DNA from: Schaalia odontolytica | GTDB taxonomy: Bacteria; Actinomycetota; Actinomycetes; Actinomycetales; Actinomycetaceae | DNA: 64,000 nt | Assembly (NCBI RefSeq): GCF_031191545.1 | Contig: NZ_CP133472.1 | Span: 992,001 to 1,056,000 of the forward strand | Direction: 5' to 3' | Part shown: piece after piece, positions 7,656-16,631 of the stretch | Position numbering within the stretch: the first letter of the stretch is position 1 | How the letters are laid out: each line of letters begins with the position of its first letter | Notes under the pieces: model-generated | The model's input: only the letters and a program-made list of their open reading frames with translations | The model's database searches: none | What the model was told of the DNA's origin: nothing | Made by a program: the position numbers and the translations under genes

Positions 7656-10190
7656 TCACTCCGTCGCGAGCGCCTCCGAGGGGCTAACCTTCGCAGCTCG
7701 GCGACCGGGCAGCCACGAGGCGATCAGCGCGGAAACAATCGCGACGACACACACGCCGACCAGCTGCAGCCAGGGCACGCTCAGCACGGGAGTGGTCCCA
7801 TCGATCGGCAGGCTCATAACGCCGACCCACCCGAAGGCAACACCCATGCCAACACCGATGAGCGCACCGGTCATCGACAGGAACAGTGCCTCGAGGGCGA
7901 GGAGCCTCTTCATCTGGCGTTTCGTCAGGCCAAGGGCCCGCAGCAGGCCGTTCTCACGGGTGCGTTCGGCAACCGACAGAGACAGCGTGTTAGCCACGCC
8001 CACAAGCGACACGAGGACGGACACGCCCAGCAGTCCGACGAGGACGAGCATCAGCTGGTCGATGATCTTCGTGTACATCTGGCGTTCCAGGGCGGAGCCG
8101 TTGACGCTCAGGTGCGAGTCCTTGAGCAGCGCGGCCTGGACGGTCTCGGCGTCGGCCCCATCGGCCATCTTGATGATGATCGCCTGGCGCTCGAGCGACG
8201 TCGCGATAGACCTCAGTGTCTTCTCAGAGACCTGGGCCTGACCAACTCCACCATTCTTGTCGTAGGTGGCGCTCAGGTCCACGCACGTGTCGGCGCACAG
8301 GCGCAGCGTCTGCCCAGCCAGGGCCTCGTCGCCGACGCGCACCTGGTTATCGCCCAGCTGGGTGACGGTCGAGTGGGTGACGCCCGTGTAGTCGGGTTCT
8401 CCGGTGATCAACACCGACGAGGCCTGGGCCTCGTCCTGCGAGCCGGCTCCCTCGGGTCCGGCGTAGGCGGGCGCGCCCGAGGTGGTCGTCAGGGTGCCGG
8501 GGGCGGCGTACTGAGCGACGGTGGCGGCCACGCCGTCGGTGGCCGCGATGGCGGCCTGCTGGTCGTCGGTGAGCGCTCCGGAGGTAGACACGGCCATGAG
8601 GTCGAAGGGGCGGGCGTCGTTCACGGCGTTTGTCAGGGTGGTGCGCACGGACGCGGCGCCGACCATGATGGTGACGACGAGGGTCACGCCGATGATAATC
8701 GCGGTGCCGGTCGCGGAGGTGCGGCCGGGGTTGCGCATCGTGTTCTCGCGGGCCATGGCGGACAGGGTGCCCGGGAAGGCCGCGCCGAACGCACGGGTGA
8801 GAGCGGGCAGCAGCACGGAGGCGACGAGCAGCGCACCAAGGAGCGCCAGGAGCGACCCGCCGAATGCCCCGAGGAATTTCGTGCCGCCGCTATCCGAGCG
8901 CCACGCAGCCGCCACAGCAGCGCAACCGGCCACAGCGATGAGCGCGCCGATGATGAAGCGGACGGTGTGCTTCTTGCGGGCGGCGGCCCCGGCCTCGTTC
9001 ACGGGGGCGAGGGCGGCGACGGGCGCGACGCGGGAGGCAGCGCGGGCAGGGAAGACGCCGACCAGGGTCGTGAACAGGGTAGCCCCCAGCCACGTGAGGG
9101 CGAGCTGCCAGACGGAGGTGCCTGCCAGCGCCTCACCAATGCTAGAGGCCAGGCCTGTTCCCGTCTCCGTGAGCGCGCCAATCAGCCAGCCGAGCACGAC
9201 GCCAATCGCGGACGAGATCGCTCCGATCGCGAGTGCCTCTCGGGTTACGAGCGAGCGGACCTGTCGCCTGGTGGCTCCCAGCGTGCGCAGCAGTGCCAGC
9301 TCGCGGGTGCGCTGTGTGAGCACGACGCGGAATGTCGAGGAGACGACGATGGAGGCCACGAGCGCCGCGATCGCTGGGAAGATCAGCATGATTCCCATCG
9401 TCACTGATGCTCCCAGACGCGCCTGGTCGAGGTCCTCCTGGATTGCCTTGTGCACGCTGGTCACGGTCACGCCCGAGATGCCGCTGAGCGCTGAGTTTGC
9501 TGTCGCCACCCACTCGTCCTGGGTGGCGACGGGAGGGTTTGCGTTGCTGTCCGCATCCGAACCGGAAGTCGCGACGATGAACTGGCCGGACACGGTGTGC
9601 TCGAAGAGCGCGGAGAAACCGCCGTCGGTCACGTAGCTGGCGGGGATGCCCATGCTGATCGTGTGCGAGCGCGTGGTGCCGACGATGGTGAGGGTGCGGT
9701 AGTCGCCCTCGGTGAATCCTTCGCGCACACGGACGGTGTCACCGACTTTCAGTGAGAGGGTTGAGGCCGTGTGCTCCGGGATAGTGATCTGGTCGTCAGC
9801 GGTCGGTGCGGCTCCGGCGCTCAGGTCGAGGCCGGCGAAAGGCTTGGGGGCCAGCGGCGAGACGTAGAGTCGGGCGCGCGTCGCGTCGGTCTGGGCGTCG
9901 GCAGGCCACTGGGCCATGTGCTTGATGGCGGTGACGCCGCTGGTCGCAGACAGGATTTCTTCGGCGCGCTGAGTCGACTCGTCGGTCGCGTCCTTGTTCT
10001 GGGAGACGACGATCGTGCCGCCTCGATACTGCTGGTAGACACTGGAGGTCAGGCCCGCGGTCATCGCCGTCATGACGATGAGGGTGATGACGATGAAGGC
10101 GGTGGAGATGGCGACGGCCAGACCGGTGGAGACGTAGCGGCGGCCATGGGAGCGCAGGTTAGCGCGCAGGAGGGAGTTTATTGCAGACAT
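7656..10190 (-). CDS. ABC transporter permease, MacB/FtsX type with two FtsX domains
   Basis: An 844-residue membrane protein that should pair with the ATPase 29 bp upstream. After one N-terminal membrane helix (about 20-45) there is a large extracytoplasmic domain, three helices around 265-390, a central pair of helices near 410-470, a second N-terminal-type helix near 505, a second extracytoplasmic domain, and three final helices around 720-830. This duplicated layout is typical of Gram-positive exporters of antimicrobial peptides or lipoproteins. The substrate cannot be told from sequence. The end RRAAKVSPSEALATE is the usual FtsX-family tail. Confidence 0.9.
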   Translation of the reverse strand: MSAINSLLRANLRSHGRRYVSTGLAVAISTAFIVITLIVMTAMTAGLTSSVYQQYRGGTIVVSQNKDATDESTQRAEEILSATSGVTAIKHMAQWPADAQTDATRARLYVSPLAPKPFAGLDLSAGAAPTADDQITIPEHTASTLSLKVGDTVRVREGFTEGDYRTLTIVGTTRSHTISMGIPASYVTDGGFSALFEHTVSGQFIVATSGSDADSNANPPVATQDEWVATANSALSGISGVTVTSVHKAIQEDLDQARLGASVTMGIMLIFPAIAALVASIVVSSTFRVVLTQRTRELALLRTLGATRRQVRSLVTREALAIGAISSAIGVVLGWLIGALTETGTGLASSIGEALAGTSVWQLALTWLGATLFTTLVGVFPARAASRVAPVAALAPVNEAGAAARKKHTVRFIIGALIAVAGCAAVAAAWRSDSGGTKFLGAFGGSLLALLGALLVASVLLPALTRAFGAAFPGTLSAMARENTMRNPGRTSATGTAIIIGVTLVVTIMVGAASVRTTLTNAVNDARPFDLMAVSTSGALTDDQQAAIAATDGVAATVAQYAAPGTLTTTSGAPAYAGPEGAGSQDEAQASSVLITGEPDYTGVTHSTVTQLGDNQVRVGDEALAGQTLRLCADTCVDLSATYDKNGGVGQAQVSEKTLRSIATSLERQAIIIKMADGADAETVQAALLKDSHLSVNGSALERQMYTKIIDQLMLVLVGLLGVSVLVSLVGVANTLSLSVAERTRENGLLRALGLTKRQMKRLLALEALFLSMTGALIGVGMGVAFGWVGVMSLPIDGTTPVLSVPWLQLVGVCVVAIVSALIASWLPGRRAAKVSPSEALATE

Positions 10191-10219
10191 GAGGAGAGCC
10201 TTGGGGTGTGGGCGCGCGG

Positions 10220-10987
10220 TCAGCGCAGCGCCGCGGTGAGGGAGTCGGCGGTGACGTCGCGCAGGTCAGAGACGATGCGGCCGTCGCGGCACACGAGGAC
10301 GCGGTCCGCGTAGGCGGCGGTCGCAGTGTCATGGGTGACCATGATGACGCTCTGGCCGAGTTCATCGACGGCGCGGCGCAGCAGGTCCATGACCTCGCAG
10401 GTCGAGTGTGAGTCGAGGTTTCCGGTCGGTTCGTCAGCGACGATGACGGCGGGGCGACTCATGAGCGCTCGGGCGACGGCGACGCGCTGCTGCTGACCAC
10501 CAGACATCTCGGAGGGGCGGTGGCTCAATCGGTCCGCGATGCCCAAAGAGTTGACGATGAGGTCGAACCATTCCTTCTCAGGAGTAGCCCCAGCCAGGCG
10601 CATGGGCAGAAGAATATTGGCGCGGGCGTCCAGGGTGGGCACCAGGTTGAAGGACTGGAACACGAAGCCGATCCGGTCGCGGCGCAGCTTGGTCAGCGCG
10701 GTGTCTTTGAGGGCGGTGATGTCGGCGTCTTCGACGAAGACGTGCCCGGAGGTGGGGGCGTCGAGGCCGGCAAGGATGTGCATCATCGTGGACTTGCCCG
10801 ATCCGGAGGGTCCCATGATGGCGGTGAATTCGCCGGCACCGAAGCCGACACTCACGTCGTCGAGGGCGCGCACCTGCGCGTCGCCGCTTCCGTAGATCTT
10901 GGAGACGCCCTGGAGTCGGACGATGGACGAGGCCGGGGCCTCTTGGTCGGCCACGGGGGCCTGCGCGATTGTCGTGTTCGTGTTCAT
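10220..10987 (-). CDS. ABC transporter ATP-binding protein, MacB/LolD type
   Basis: A 255-residue ATPase. Walker A GPSGSGKST is at 59-67, the Q-loop glutamine at 111, signature MSGGQQQRVAVARAL from 161, Walker B VIVADEPTGNLD from 181 and the switch histidine in MVTHD near 217. The subfamily marker DEPTGNLD and the partner permease place it with the MacB/LolD exporters. It is the first gene of a two-gene operon. A perfect 11-bp inverted repeat lies about 55 bp upstream of the start. The N-terminal linker (APASS) contains one exact copy of the GACGAGGCCGGGG word. Confidence 0.95.
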   Translation of the reverse strand: MNTNTTIAQAPVADQEAPASSIVRLQGVSKIYGSGDAQVRALDDVSVGFGAGEFTAIMGPSGSGKSTMMHILAGLDAPTSGHVFVEDADITALKDTALTKLRRDRIGFVFQSFNLVPTLDARANILLPMRLAGATPEKEWFDLIVNSLGIADRLSHRPSEMSGGQQQRVAVARALMSRPAVIVADEPTGNLDSHSTCEVMDLLRRAVDELGQSVIMVTHDTATAAYADRVLVCRDGRIVSDLRDVTADSLTAALR

Positions 10988-11041
10988 GCATCCATCGTGC
11001 GCCTGCGGTGCGCGTCACCGCTACGGAGGTTTCCCCTGATT

Positions 11042-11076
11042 CATCCCCGAGATCACCCGGGGTATTCTCGGGGATG
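11042..11076. promoter_or_regulatory. Inverted repeat upstream of the ABC exporter operon
   Basis: CATCCCCGAGA (11042-11052) and its exact reverse complement (11066-11076) with a 13-base spacer. The position just upstream of the ATPase start suggests an operator, but no regulator gene adjoins it. Confidence 0.4.
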
Positions 11077-11191
11077 CTCGGTCGCCCTACCCCAGGGGTG
11101 CACCCGTTGAAATACCCGCGTTATGTGCCCGGAACACCCGTGGGCGGGGCCTGGCTGCGGTGCCCACGAGCGCACCGCACACCACTCATGC

Positions 11192-11266
11192 GCTCAAAAT
11201 GCAGACCGCCTCGCCCGAAACACCCCAATTTCGCCCATTTTCACCGAAGTGGTCTGCACTTTGGGC
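11192..11266. repeat. 75-bp palindromic element, left copy
   Basis: Two arms of 22 bases, related by inversion with a few mismatches and including GCAGACC and GGTCTGC, surround a 31-base centre. It ends 39 bp before the start of the AbiEi/DUF559 gene. A near-identical copy lies at 12504-12578 after the same gene. A 17-base word, GGCCTGGCTGCGGTGCC, lies on the outer side of both copies (11148-11164 and 12626-12642). Confidence 0.85.
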
Positions 11267-11305
11267 ACAACCCCTAAAATCGGAGGTGAGTCGAAGGAGA
11301 CCACG

Positions 11306-12313
11306 ATGGACGCATTTGCAATCCGCGCCATTGCAAGGCACGCACACACCACCACCAGAGCGACGAGTACCGAGCGCCGCCGACTCGCTCGACATGCACA
11401 GCTCGGCAAGCTGATAAGGATTGCACCGGGCTATTACCTCGATACCGAGGCCATTACCGCACACCCTGACCCAGGCACGGTGGTTGCTCTCGCGCGGCTG
11501 GCCGCCGTTCAGCACAAGCACCCCCACCTCATCGCCTCGGGACCGACGGCGGCGTGGCTATTCGACCTGCCCCTCCTGGGCGCACATCCGCTCCACGTCA
11601 CGACAGCAACGGACCAACACCCGCGCCCGATTGATCTTCCCAAAATCCAGGCAGGTTCACTGCATTTTCCAGCCATGGCTGTGCAGCCCCACCGGCCTCG
11701 GGGCGGACGATCACCCGCAATGATTCGTCACGACGGAGACTTCCTCGGGATCACCCTTGAAGACACTGTTGTTGATTGCGCATTGTCCCTTGCCGAAGAG
11801 GAGGCGTTCGTCGTCGCGTGTGCCGGCTTGCATGAACTGGCTCGATATCGGCGTTTCTATCGCGATGATTCCCGGCGGCGCGAGGAACACAGCCGCGAGC
11901 GGCTGCTGCGTTTGATCGGCACATCCTCACAAGGCAGAAGGCACGCAATCTCAGCGCGTTGGGTCGTCACACACGCGGATGCAGGGTGCGAGAGTGCGGG
12001 TGAATCGCGCTTGCTTTACCTGCTGGTGCAAGGTGGCCTGCAGGGGTTGGAAACTCAGTACCCGGTTTCAGCGGCGAATAAATGGTACTTCATCGACATC
12101 GCCATTCCGGAGCACCGGATCGGAATCGAGTTTGATGGCCGCGGCAAGTACGGTTCCGATGTTGACTCGGTCCATCGTTCCATCGAGGCCGAGGAGCGCC
12201 GCCAGCGCTTACTCGAAGCGCAGGGCTGGCGGATCCGCCGCTTCCGATGGGAGGCTCTCGCCCACCCCGAAGAAGTCATCGCACAGATCCGGGCGTTGTA
12301 TCGCCGCGACTAG
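11306..12313 (+). CDS. AbiEi-like N-terminal domain plus DUF559 (Vsr-like nuclease fold) protein
   Basis: A 335-residue protein. The N-terminal 65 residues resemble the winged-helix start of type IV toxin-antitoxin AbiEi proteins (GKLIRIAPGYYLDT). The C-terminal about 90 residues match the DUF559 pattern: FIDIAIPEHRIGIEFDGRG followed by EERRQRLLEAQGW, a PD-(D/E)XK-like core. Proteins of this layout are common and poorly characterised in actinobacteria; some are called AbiEi antitoxins, but no toxin partner adjoins this one. ATG 11306 has AAGGAGA at 11294-11300. The longer frame upstream would run through the palindrome and was rejected. Base composition is lower in GC and richer in rare codons than its neighbours, which with the flanking repeats suggests transfer. 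Confidence 0.8.
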   Translation: MDAFAIRAIARHAHTTTRATSTERRRLARHAQLGKLIRIAPGYYLDTEAITAHPDPGTVVALARLAAVQHKHPHLIASGPTAAWLFDLPLLGAHPLHVTTATDQHPRPIDLPKIQAGSLHFPAMAVQPHRPRGGRSPAMIRHDGDFLGITLEDTVVDCALSLAEEEAFVVACAGLHELARYRRFYRDDSRRREEHSRERLLRLIGTSSQGRRHAISARWVVTHADAGCESAGESRLLYLLVQGGLQGLETQYPVSAANKWYFIDIAIPEHRIGIEFDGRGKYGSDVDSVHRSIEAEERRQRLLEAQGWRIRRFRWEALAHPEEVIAQIRALYRRD

Positions 12314-12503
12314 TTCAGTCGCACAATGTTGCACCTCAACCAGGCTCTGGTGATAACAATCGGTCGGCGGCTCACGGCGAGAATAGCGCCCACCACCATA
12401 ATGGGATCCAGTCTGCCGTTGCACGCTAGGGGTGCCCATACCTCATCGAAGGTCTCCGCGATGTCCCGTGCTGTGCCCCTCTTCGTACCCACAATCACAA
12501 TGT

Positions 12504-12578
12504 GCCCAAAACGCAGACCACCTCGCCCAAAACACCCAAATTTCACCCATTTTCACCGAGGTGGTCTGCAGTTTGGGC
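12504..12578. repeat. 75-bp palindromic element, right copy
   Basis: Arms 12504-12525 and 12557-12578 pair at 20 of 22 positions. The whole unit matches 11192-11266 closely, including the unpaired centre, so the two are homologous copies and not chance palindromes. It lies 190 bp beyond the AbiEi/DUF559 stop codon. Confidence 0.85.
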
Positions 12579-12625
12579 GCATCCCTCCCCAGCACCGGGC
12601 GATTGGAGGGCACCGCAAGACGGAG

Positions 12626-12765
12626 GGCCTGGCTGCGGTGCCAGTGGGCGGCGGCGGGGCCTGGCCGGACAACGAGTCGACGCGCCGAGCGAAGCTCGCG
12701 GCGCAGACGGCTCGCGGGCGGGCCGCCGCCCACGGCGCAGCACGGCCCAGCAGGCAGACAACAGC
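12626..12765. repeat. GC-rich mosaic repeat, copy 2
   Basis: It joins the word shared with 11148-11164, the 26-base segment shared with 7284-7309, the core palindrome at 12685-12699 (longer here: GCGCCGAGC-GAA-GCTCGCGGCGC) and GGCCGCCGCCCAC at 12721-12733. It abuts the stop codon of the ABC-class ATPase gene. Function unknown; it may fold as a terminator-like structure. Confidence 0.7.
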
Positions 12766-12767
12766 GA

Positions 12768-14519
12768 TTAGGGCTCGGAGACCTCGCCGCGCGGCTCGCG
12801 CAGGGACAGGCCACGGTACCGGTTGACCGCCGCACCCACGTCGATGAGGCGAGGACGCGCCAAGAACGCAGGGTAAGACCGTGCGCCAAACTTGCAGACC
12901 GCGTCCAGGCCCTCGGAGGCGAGGCGACGGCCGAGCTTGGCCATGAGCTCGGGCATCGACTGCTTGCCCGCCATCTCCTCAAGCACGCCGCGCACGCACC
13001 AGGCGATGGCCTCGGCCTGCCCGGGGTCGACGACTCCCGCGACATCGGAAATATCGACGGTCGAACGATCAATCGTCAGAATCGTAGTGCCCGAGGCCTT
13101 GGTGCGCGGCCGGTCGACGCGGTCCTTCGCCCCGGGCACGCGGGGTGCCGCCTCCCAGCTGGTGGGCTCGTCGGTGCGGGGGCGCGGAAGGTCGGCGACA
13201 ACCTCGCGCGCACGGGAGGTGACGTCGAGGCAGCGGTAGTTATCCATCATGAGGACCCGGTCAGCTGCGTCGAGGAACGCTCCGGAGCCGCCGACGACCA
13301 TGATGAGAGAAACCCCGGATTCGGTCAGCGAGGAGACACGGTCGACGAGGGGGGTGATGGGTTCCTTCTCGGCGGCGACGAGGTCGCGCATACGGGTGTC
13401 GCGGATGAGGAGGTTGGTAGCGGAGGTGTCCTCGTCGATGAGCAGCGTGCGCGCACCCAGCTCGAGGGATTCGATGATGGAGGCGGCCTGCGAGGTGGAG
13501 CCGGACGCGTTCTCGGTGGAGAAGGATGTGGTGTCGGCACCGCCGGGCAGGTGGGTGATGAACGGCGAAATGTCGACGCCCGTGACGGCACGGCCGTCGG
13601 CGGCGCGCACCTTCATCGCGGTGGGATCGGTGGCGACGAGCTCGCGTCCGTCGCCGGGGACGTGGGCGTACACGCCCTGGGCGATGGCCTCCAGCAGAGT
13701 GGACTTGCCGTGGTAGCCGCCGCCCACGATGAGGGTCAGGCCCGGGGGGATCACCATGCCGGACACGTCGCCGGCGTGGGGCAGGGTGACGGTGGCGCGC
13801 AGGGACTCGGGCGCGGCGAAAGCAACGACGCCATCCCCGGACAGGGGTGCTTCGGAAACGCCGGAGCGGCGCGCGAGCATCGCCTCGTCGGCGACGAAGG
13901 ACACCCACCCGCGTTCCTCAAGGATCCCCTGGAGGGCACGGTAGTCCTCGTACGCCGCAACATGGCCGAGGAGACGCGAACGCTTGCGTGTCGTGCCCGG
14001 GTCCTCCGACACGAAGTCGAAGCAGTCCATGACGATGTTGGGCACGTCCACGTCGAAGAGACGGGCGGCGCTCTTGCCGAGGATCGTGCGGCCTCGCGCG
14101 GGGAGCTTGACCTGGAAGCGCACCTCGACGCGGTCGGGCATGACGGTCGCGTAGGAGCGCTGCAGGATGAGGGCACCGGCGCGGGCAATAGAGACATCGC
14201 GGGTGCCGCGGTTGCGGATGGCCTCGTCGAAGGAGCGGGCGATAAAGTCCGCGGCGGCCAGGCGCGCGTCGGACGAGGCCAGGGCGGCCTCGGGCAGTCC
14301 CATCGCCTCGGGCGTGGACCAGGCGCGCAGGGACGAGGGTGGTGCGTAGGGGTCGGCCTGCACGTGATCGATGGCAAGGGTGAAGTCCCCGTAATCCCAG
14401 GCACCGAGGGCGTTCTTGTAGAAGCCGTAGGGGCGTCCGTCCGCGTATCGCAGCTGGTCGAGGAGGTCAGCGTCTGTTCCGGACGTCGAGCGCGAGGGGG
14501 CTTCGTATCGGGGAGTCAT
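12768..14519 (-). CDS. Predicted ATPase of the ABC class (PF09818/COG3044 family)
   Basis: A 583-residue soluble protein. N-terminal signature residues 20-70 (YGFYKNALGAWDYGDF) and the unusual P-loop GGGYHGKSTLLEAI at 266-279 are typical of this family, as are a Walker-B-like LLIDEDTSATN near 360 and VVGGSGAFLDAADRVLMMD near 400. Structural relatives include a kinetoplastid RNA-binding ATPase, so a nucleic-acid role is possible; the bacterial function is unknown. It is not a transporter subunit, since there is no membrane segment and no permease nearby. It stands alone, with a terminator for the preceding gene only 20 bp before its start. Confidence 0.88.
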   Translation of the reverse strand: MTPRYEAPSRSTSGTDADLLDQLRYADGRPYGFYKNALGAWDYGDFTLAIDHVQADPYAPPSSLRAWSTPEAMGLPEAALASSDARLAAADFIARSFDEAIRNRGTRDVSIARAGALILQRSYATVMPDRVEVRFQVKLPARGRTILGKSAARLFDVDVPNIVMDCFDFVSEDPGTTRKRSRLLGHVAAYEDYRALQGILEERGWVSFVADEAMLARRSGVSEAPLSGDGVVAFAAPESLRATVTLPHAGDVSGMVIPPGLTLIVGGGYHGKSTLLEAIAQGVYAHVPGDGRELVATDPTAMKVRAADGRAVTGVDISPFITHLPGGADTTSFSTENASGSTSQAASIIESLELGARTLLIDEDTSATNLLIRDTRMRDLVAAEKEPITPLVDRVSSLTESGVSLIMVVGGSGAFLDAADRVLMMDNYRCLDVTSRAREVVADLPRPRTDEPTSWEAAPRVPGAKDRVDRPRTKASGTTILTIDRSTVDISDVAGVVDPGQAEAIAWCVRGVLEEMAGKQSMPELMAKLGRRLASEGLDAVCKFGARSYPAFLARPRLIDVGAAVNRYRGLSLREPRGEVSEP

Positions 14520-14538
14520 ACTCTCAAGAATACAGGCG

Positions 14539-14575
14539 AAGCCTGCGAGAACGTCGATACTGTTCTCGCAGGCTT
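14539..14575 (-). terminator. Terminator hairpin
   Basis: Perfect 14-bp stem (14539-14552 with 14562-14575) and nine-base loop, 46 bases after the stop of the gene at 14621-15139. Confidence 0.8.
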
Positions 14576-14620
14576 GCGCGCCGTGAGGTCGGACACGGCA
14601 GCGTCCTCACGCCCTGCTGT

Positions 14621-15139
14621 TTACAGGTCTCCTAACAGAGCAAAGGCAACGAACGCGACGAGGCCTGCAGTCTGGAGGACTACCATCACGATCGAGACGA
14701 TCATGGCGATCATCGAGGTCTTCACGATGTTCTGCGGGGCACCCTCACGCTTCGCCTTCACGTTCAGGACGATCGCGGCGATCATCGCGGGGATCGACAG
14801 GAGCAGGGAGAAAAGAACCCAGCTGAAGACAGCCGCGCCCATGGCCACGAACGAGCCGATCTGGATGTTCGAGAAGTCCTTGCCCGCCGAGGGGGCGTAC
14901 ATCGGCTGTCCGTACAGGGGCTGGCCGTAGACACCCTGGGCACCCTGACCATTCTGCACGTACTGGTTCCCTCCGGGCTGGGCGAACTGGGGCTGCTGGG
15001 CCTGGGTGGGTGCCACGAAAGGACTCTGCTGCGGGGCAGCCCAAGCAGTATCACTACCCTCCGGCGCGTGAGGCTGAGGGTTCGCATAGGGCTGCTGGGC
15101 GGTGCCGTCCGCCGGCATCGGGTTCAGGGGGTCGCTCAC
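14621..15139 (-). CDS. Small membrane protein with Pro/Gln-rich N-terminus (DUF4190-like layout)
   Basis: The N-terminal about 95 residues are rich in Gln, Pro, Ala and Tyr and low in complexity. Two membrane helices follow (about 97-125 and 138-165). The GTG at 15139 is preferred: it gives the N-terminus MSDPLNP, matching MSDPINQ and MSDPTNP of the next two genes, and has GGAG six bases upstream. A TTG four codons earlier is the alternative. Substrate and role are unknown. Proteins of this layout in Gram-positives are often annotated DUF4190; I see no catalytic motif. Confidence 0.75.
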   Translation of the reverse strand: MSDPLNPMPADGTAQQPYANPQPHAPEGSDTAWAAPQQSPFVAPTQAQQPQFAQPGGNQYVQNGQGAQGVYGQPLYGQPMYAPSAGKDFSNIQIGSFVAMGAAVFSWVLFSLLLSIPAMIAAIVLNVKAKREGAPQNIVKTSMIAMIVSIVMVVLQTAGLVAFVAFALLGDL

Positions 15140-15205
15140 TAGCGGCTCCAATTCTTCTTTCCGGTCAATACGAGAAGCATCCTAACAGGAGGCGTGAACA
15201 TACAC

Positions 15206-15244
15206 GTGTGGGGTCCGGATCCAGAGTCGATCCGGACCCCACAC
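15206..15244 (-). terminator. Terminator hairpin
   Basis: Perfect 15-bp stem (15206-15220 with 15230-15244), starting ten bases after the stop of the gene at 15255-15743. Confidence 0.85.
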
Positions 15245-15254
15245 CGTGAAGAAC

Positions 15255-15743
15255 TCAGTAGTTTGAGCCACCGTTTGCGAGGATAGCAATGATGCCGATG
15301 ACGTAGAACAGCACGACCACCACGAGGATGACGATATGGATGATCGAGCAGATCTTCGCAGCGTTACGCGCGCTGTTCAGCTCCGTCGCGATGTCGAGGG
15401 GGGCACCGAGAGCCTGCGCCTCAGCGGTCATCTTGTTCGCCCAGTACCACATGGCACCGGACAGGATGAGACCGCCGAAGACAAAGCTCAGGATGGAGGC
15501 GATACGAACGGTCGAGGCGTTCGAACGGATCTTCTCAAGAGCCGGGTTCACCGCGTAACCGGGCTGGCCGTACGCACCCTGAGGAGCCTGGCCGTATGCG
15601 GGCTGGCCGTACGCACCCTGAGGAGCCTGGCCGTATGCGGGCTGGCCGTACGCGCCCTGGGGAGCCTGACCGTACGCACCCTGGGGAGCCTGACCGTAAG
15701 CGGGTTGATCGGAGGCAGGGTACTGGTTGATGGGATCGCTCAT
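15255..15743 (-). CDS. Small Tyr/Gln-repeat membrane protein, paralogue 2
   Basis: 162 residues. Residues about 8-55 consist of repeats of YGQAPQGA and YGQPAYGQAPQGA, and the DNA repeats in step, so copy number could vary by slippage. A shared core (NPALEKIRSNAS) and two membrane helices follow, separated by a short charged loop (TAEAQALGAPLD), then the end GGSNY. ATG 15743 has GGAG six bases upstream; 14 extra upstream codons read as leader. It clearly shares ancestry with the gene at 15905-16435. It may be a scaffold or envelope protein; no function is known to me. Confidence 0.8.
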   Translation of the reverse strand: MSDPINQYPASDQPAYGQAPQGAYGQAPQGAYGQPAYGQAPQGAYGQPAYGQAPQGAYGQPGYAVNPALEKIRSNASTVRIASILSFVFGGLILSGAMWYWANKMTAEAQALGAPLDIATELNSARNAAKICSIIHIVILVVVVLFYVIGIIAILANGGSNY

Positions 15744-15855
15744 GGGATACTCCAAACGGAATAGGTCATCAGTTACGCGGTTCATCCTAGCGCACGTGTC
15801 TCACCGTTAGGAAAACAGGGACAGGGATGAGCGCTGCACCACTACGGGTAACAGC

Positions 15856-15882
15856 GATGCGCGCCCCTTGGGGGCGCGCATC
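15856..15882 (-). terminator. Terminator hairpin
   Basis: Perfect 12-bp stem with a three-base loop, 22 bases after the stop of the gene at 15905-16435. Confidence 0.85.
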
Positions 15883-15904
15883 CGACATTCGCCGCTCAAT
15901 CTCG

Positions 15905-16435
15905 TCAGTACCCCGACGATGCGCCCGCGATGAACACAACGAGGAAGGGGAGGACGAAGGAGACAAGGAACAAGAGGACGATGCCGACGAGCTGAACGAT
16001 GGTGCAGATCATCGCAATCTTTCGAGCACCCTCCACGTCATTGATCACGTCCATGGGAGCGTTGAGGCCCTGCGCCTCGGTCACGAGCATGCCACCCCAG
16101 ATCCACGCGCCAATCGAGAGAATCGGCCCAACGGTGACGAAGCTAATGAACGCCATGATGCGAACCATCGATGCGTTCGAACGCACACGCTCAACGGCGG
16201 GGTTCAGGGTGTACCCGAAGCTCCCGTAGGCGGGCTGACCGTAGCCCTGCGGCTGCCCGTAGCCCGGCATACCCGGTCCCCCGCCGTACGGAGGCTGCCC
16301 CGCGCCGTATGGAGGCTGCCCCCCATACGAGGCCTGGGACCCATATGCCGACTGAGCACCGTACGCGTCCTGCTGGCCATAGCCGCCTTGGCTCGCGACA
16401 CCGCCAACGCCGTAGGGATTCGTGGGATCGCTCAT
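15905..16435 (-). CDS. Small Tyr/Gly/Gln-rich membrane protein, paralogue 3
   Basis: 176 residues. The N-terminal 70 are built of GYGQ, YGSQ and PPYGGG repeats. The core [16 protein letters not shown], first helix, loop [12 protein letters not shown], second helix and end ASSGY parallel paralogue 2 closely. Start ATG 16435 has GGAG six bases upstream, the same spacing as in both paralogues. All three genes point the same way but each is followed by its own hairpin, so they are probably transcribed separately. Confidence 0.8.
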   Translation of the reverse strand: MSDPTNPYGVGGVASQGGYGQQDAYGAQSAYGSQASYGGQPPYGAGQPPYGGGPGMPGYGQPQGYGQPAYGSFGYTLNPAVERVRSNASMVRIMAFISFVTVGPILSIGAWIWGGMLVTEAQGLNAPMDVINDVEGARKIAMICTIVQLVGIVLLFLVSFVLPFLVVFIAGASSGY

Positions 16436-16577
16436 CGCTTACTCCGGGAAAATGTGGGGAATGTACCTCCCACATCATACGAGCAGCCGTCAAGAAAACC
16501 GAATAATCGGCGAGGCTCACAGGCACCATCACTCCCCCATCCCCGGCCCCTCAGCCCCAGCCTCGTCCCTGATAAAA

Positions 16578-16611
16578 CGGTGCGGGGGCCGGTTTCCCGA
16601 CCCCCGCACCG
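16578..16611 (-). terminator. Rho-independent terminator of nrdIE
   Basis: 11-bp GC stem (16578-16588 with 16601-16611) followed on the minus strand by TTTTATC, a classic U-tract. Confidence 0.92.
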
Positions 16612-16631
16612 CCCGACAAACGGGCGTAACG

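Noticed and set aside
7338-9407. 689-codon plus-strand frame over the ABC permease
   Set aside because: Composition is Gly/Arg/His-rich and repetitive; it is antisense to a clear FtsX-type permease.
12432-14930. 832-codon plus-strand frame over the ABC-class ATPase
   Set aside because: Low-complexity antisense product; the minus strand encodes a recognisable PF09818 protein.
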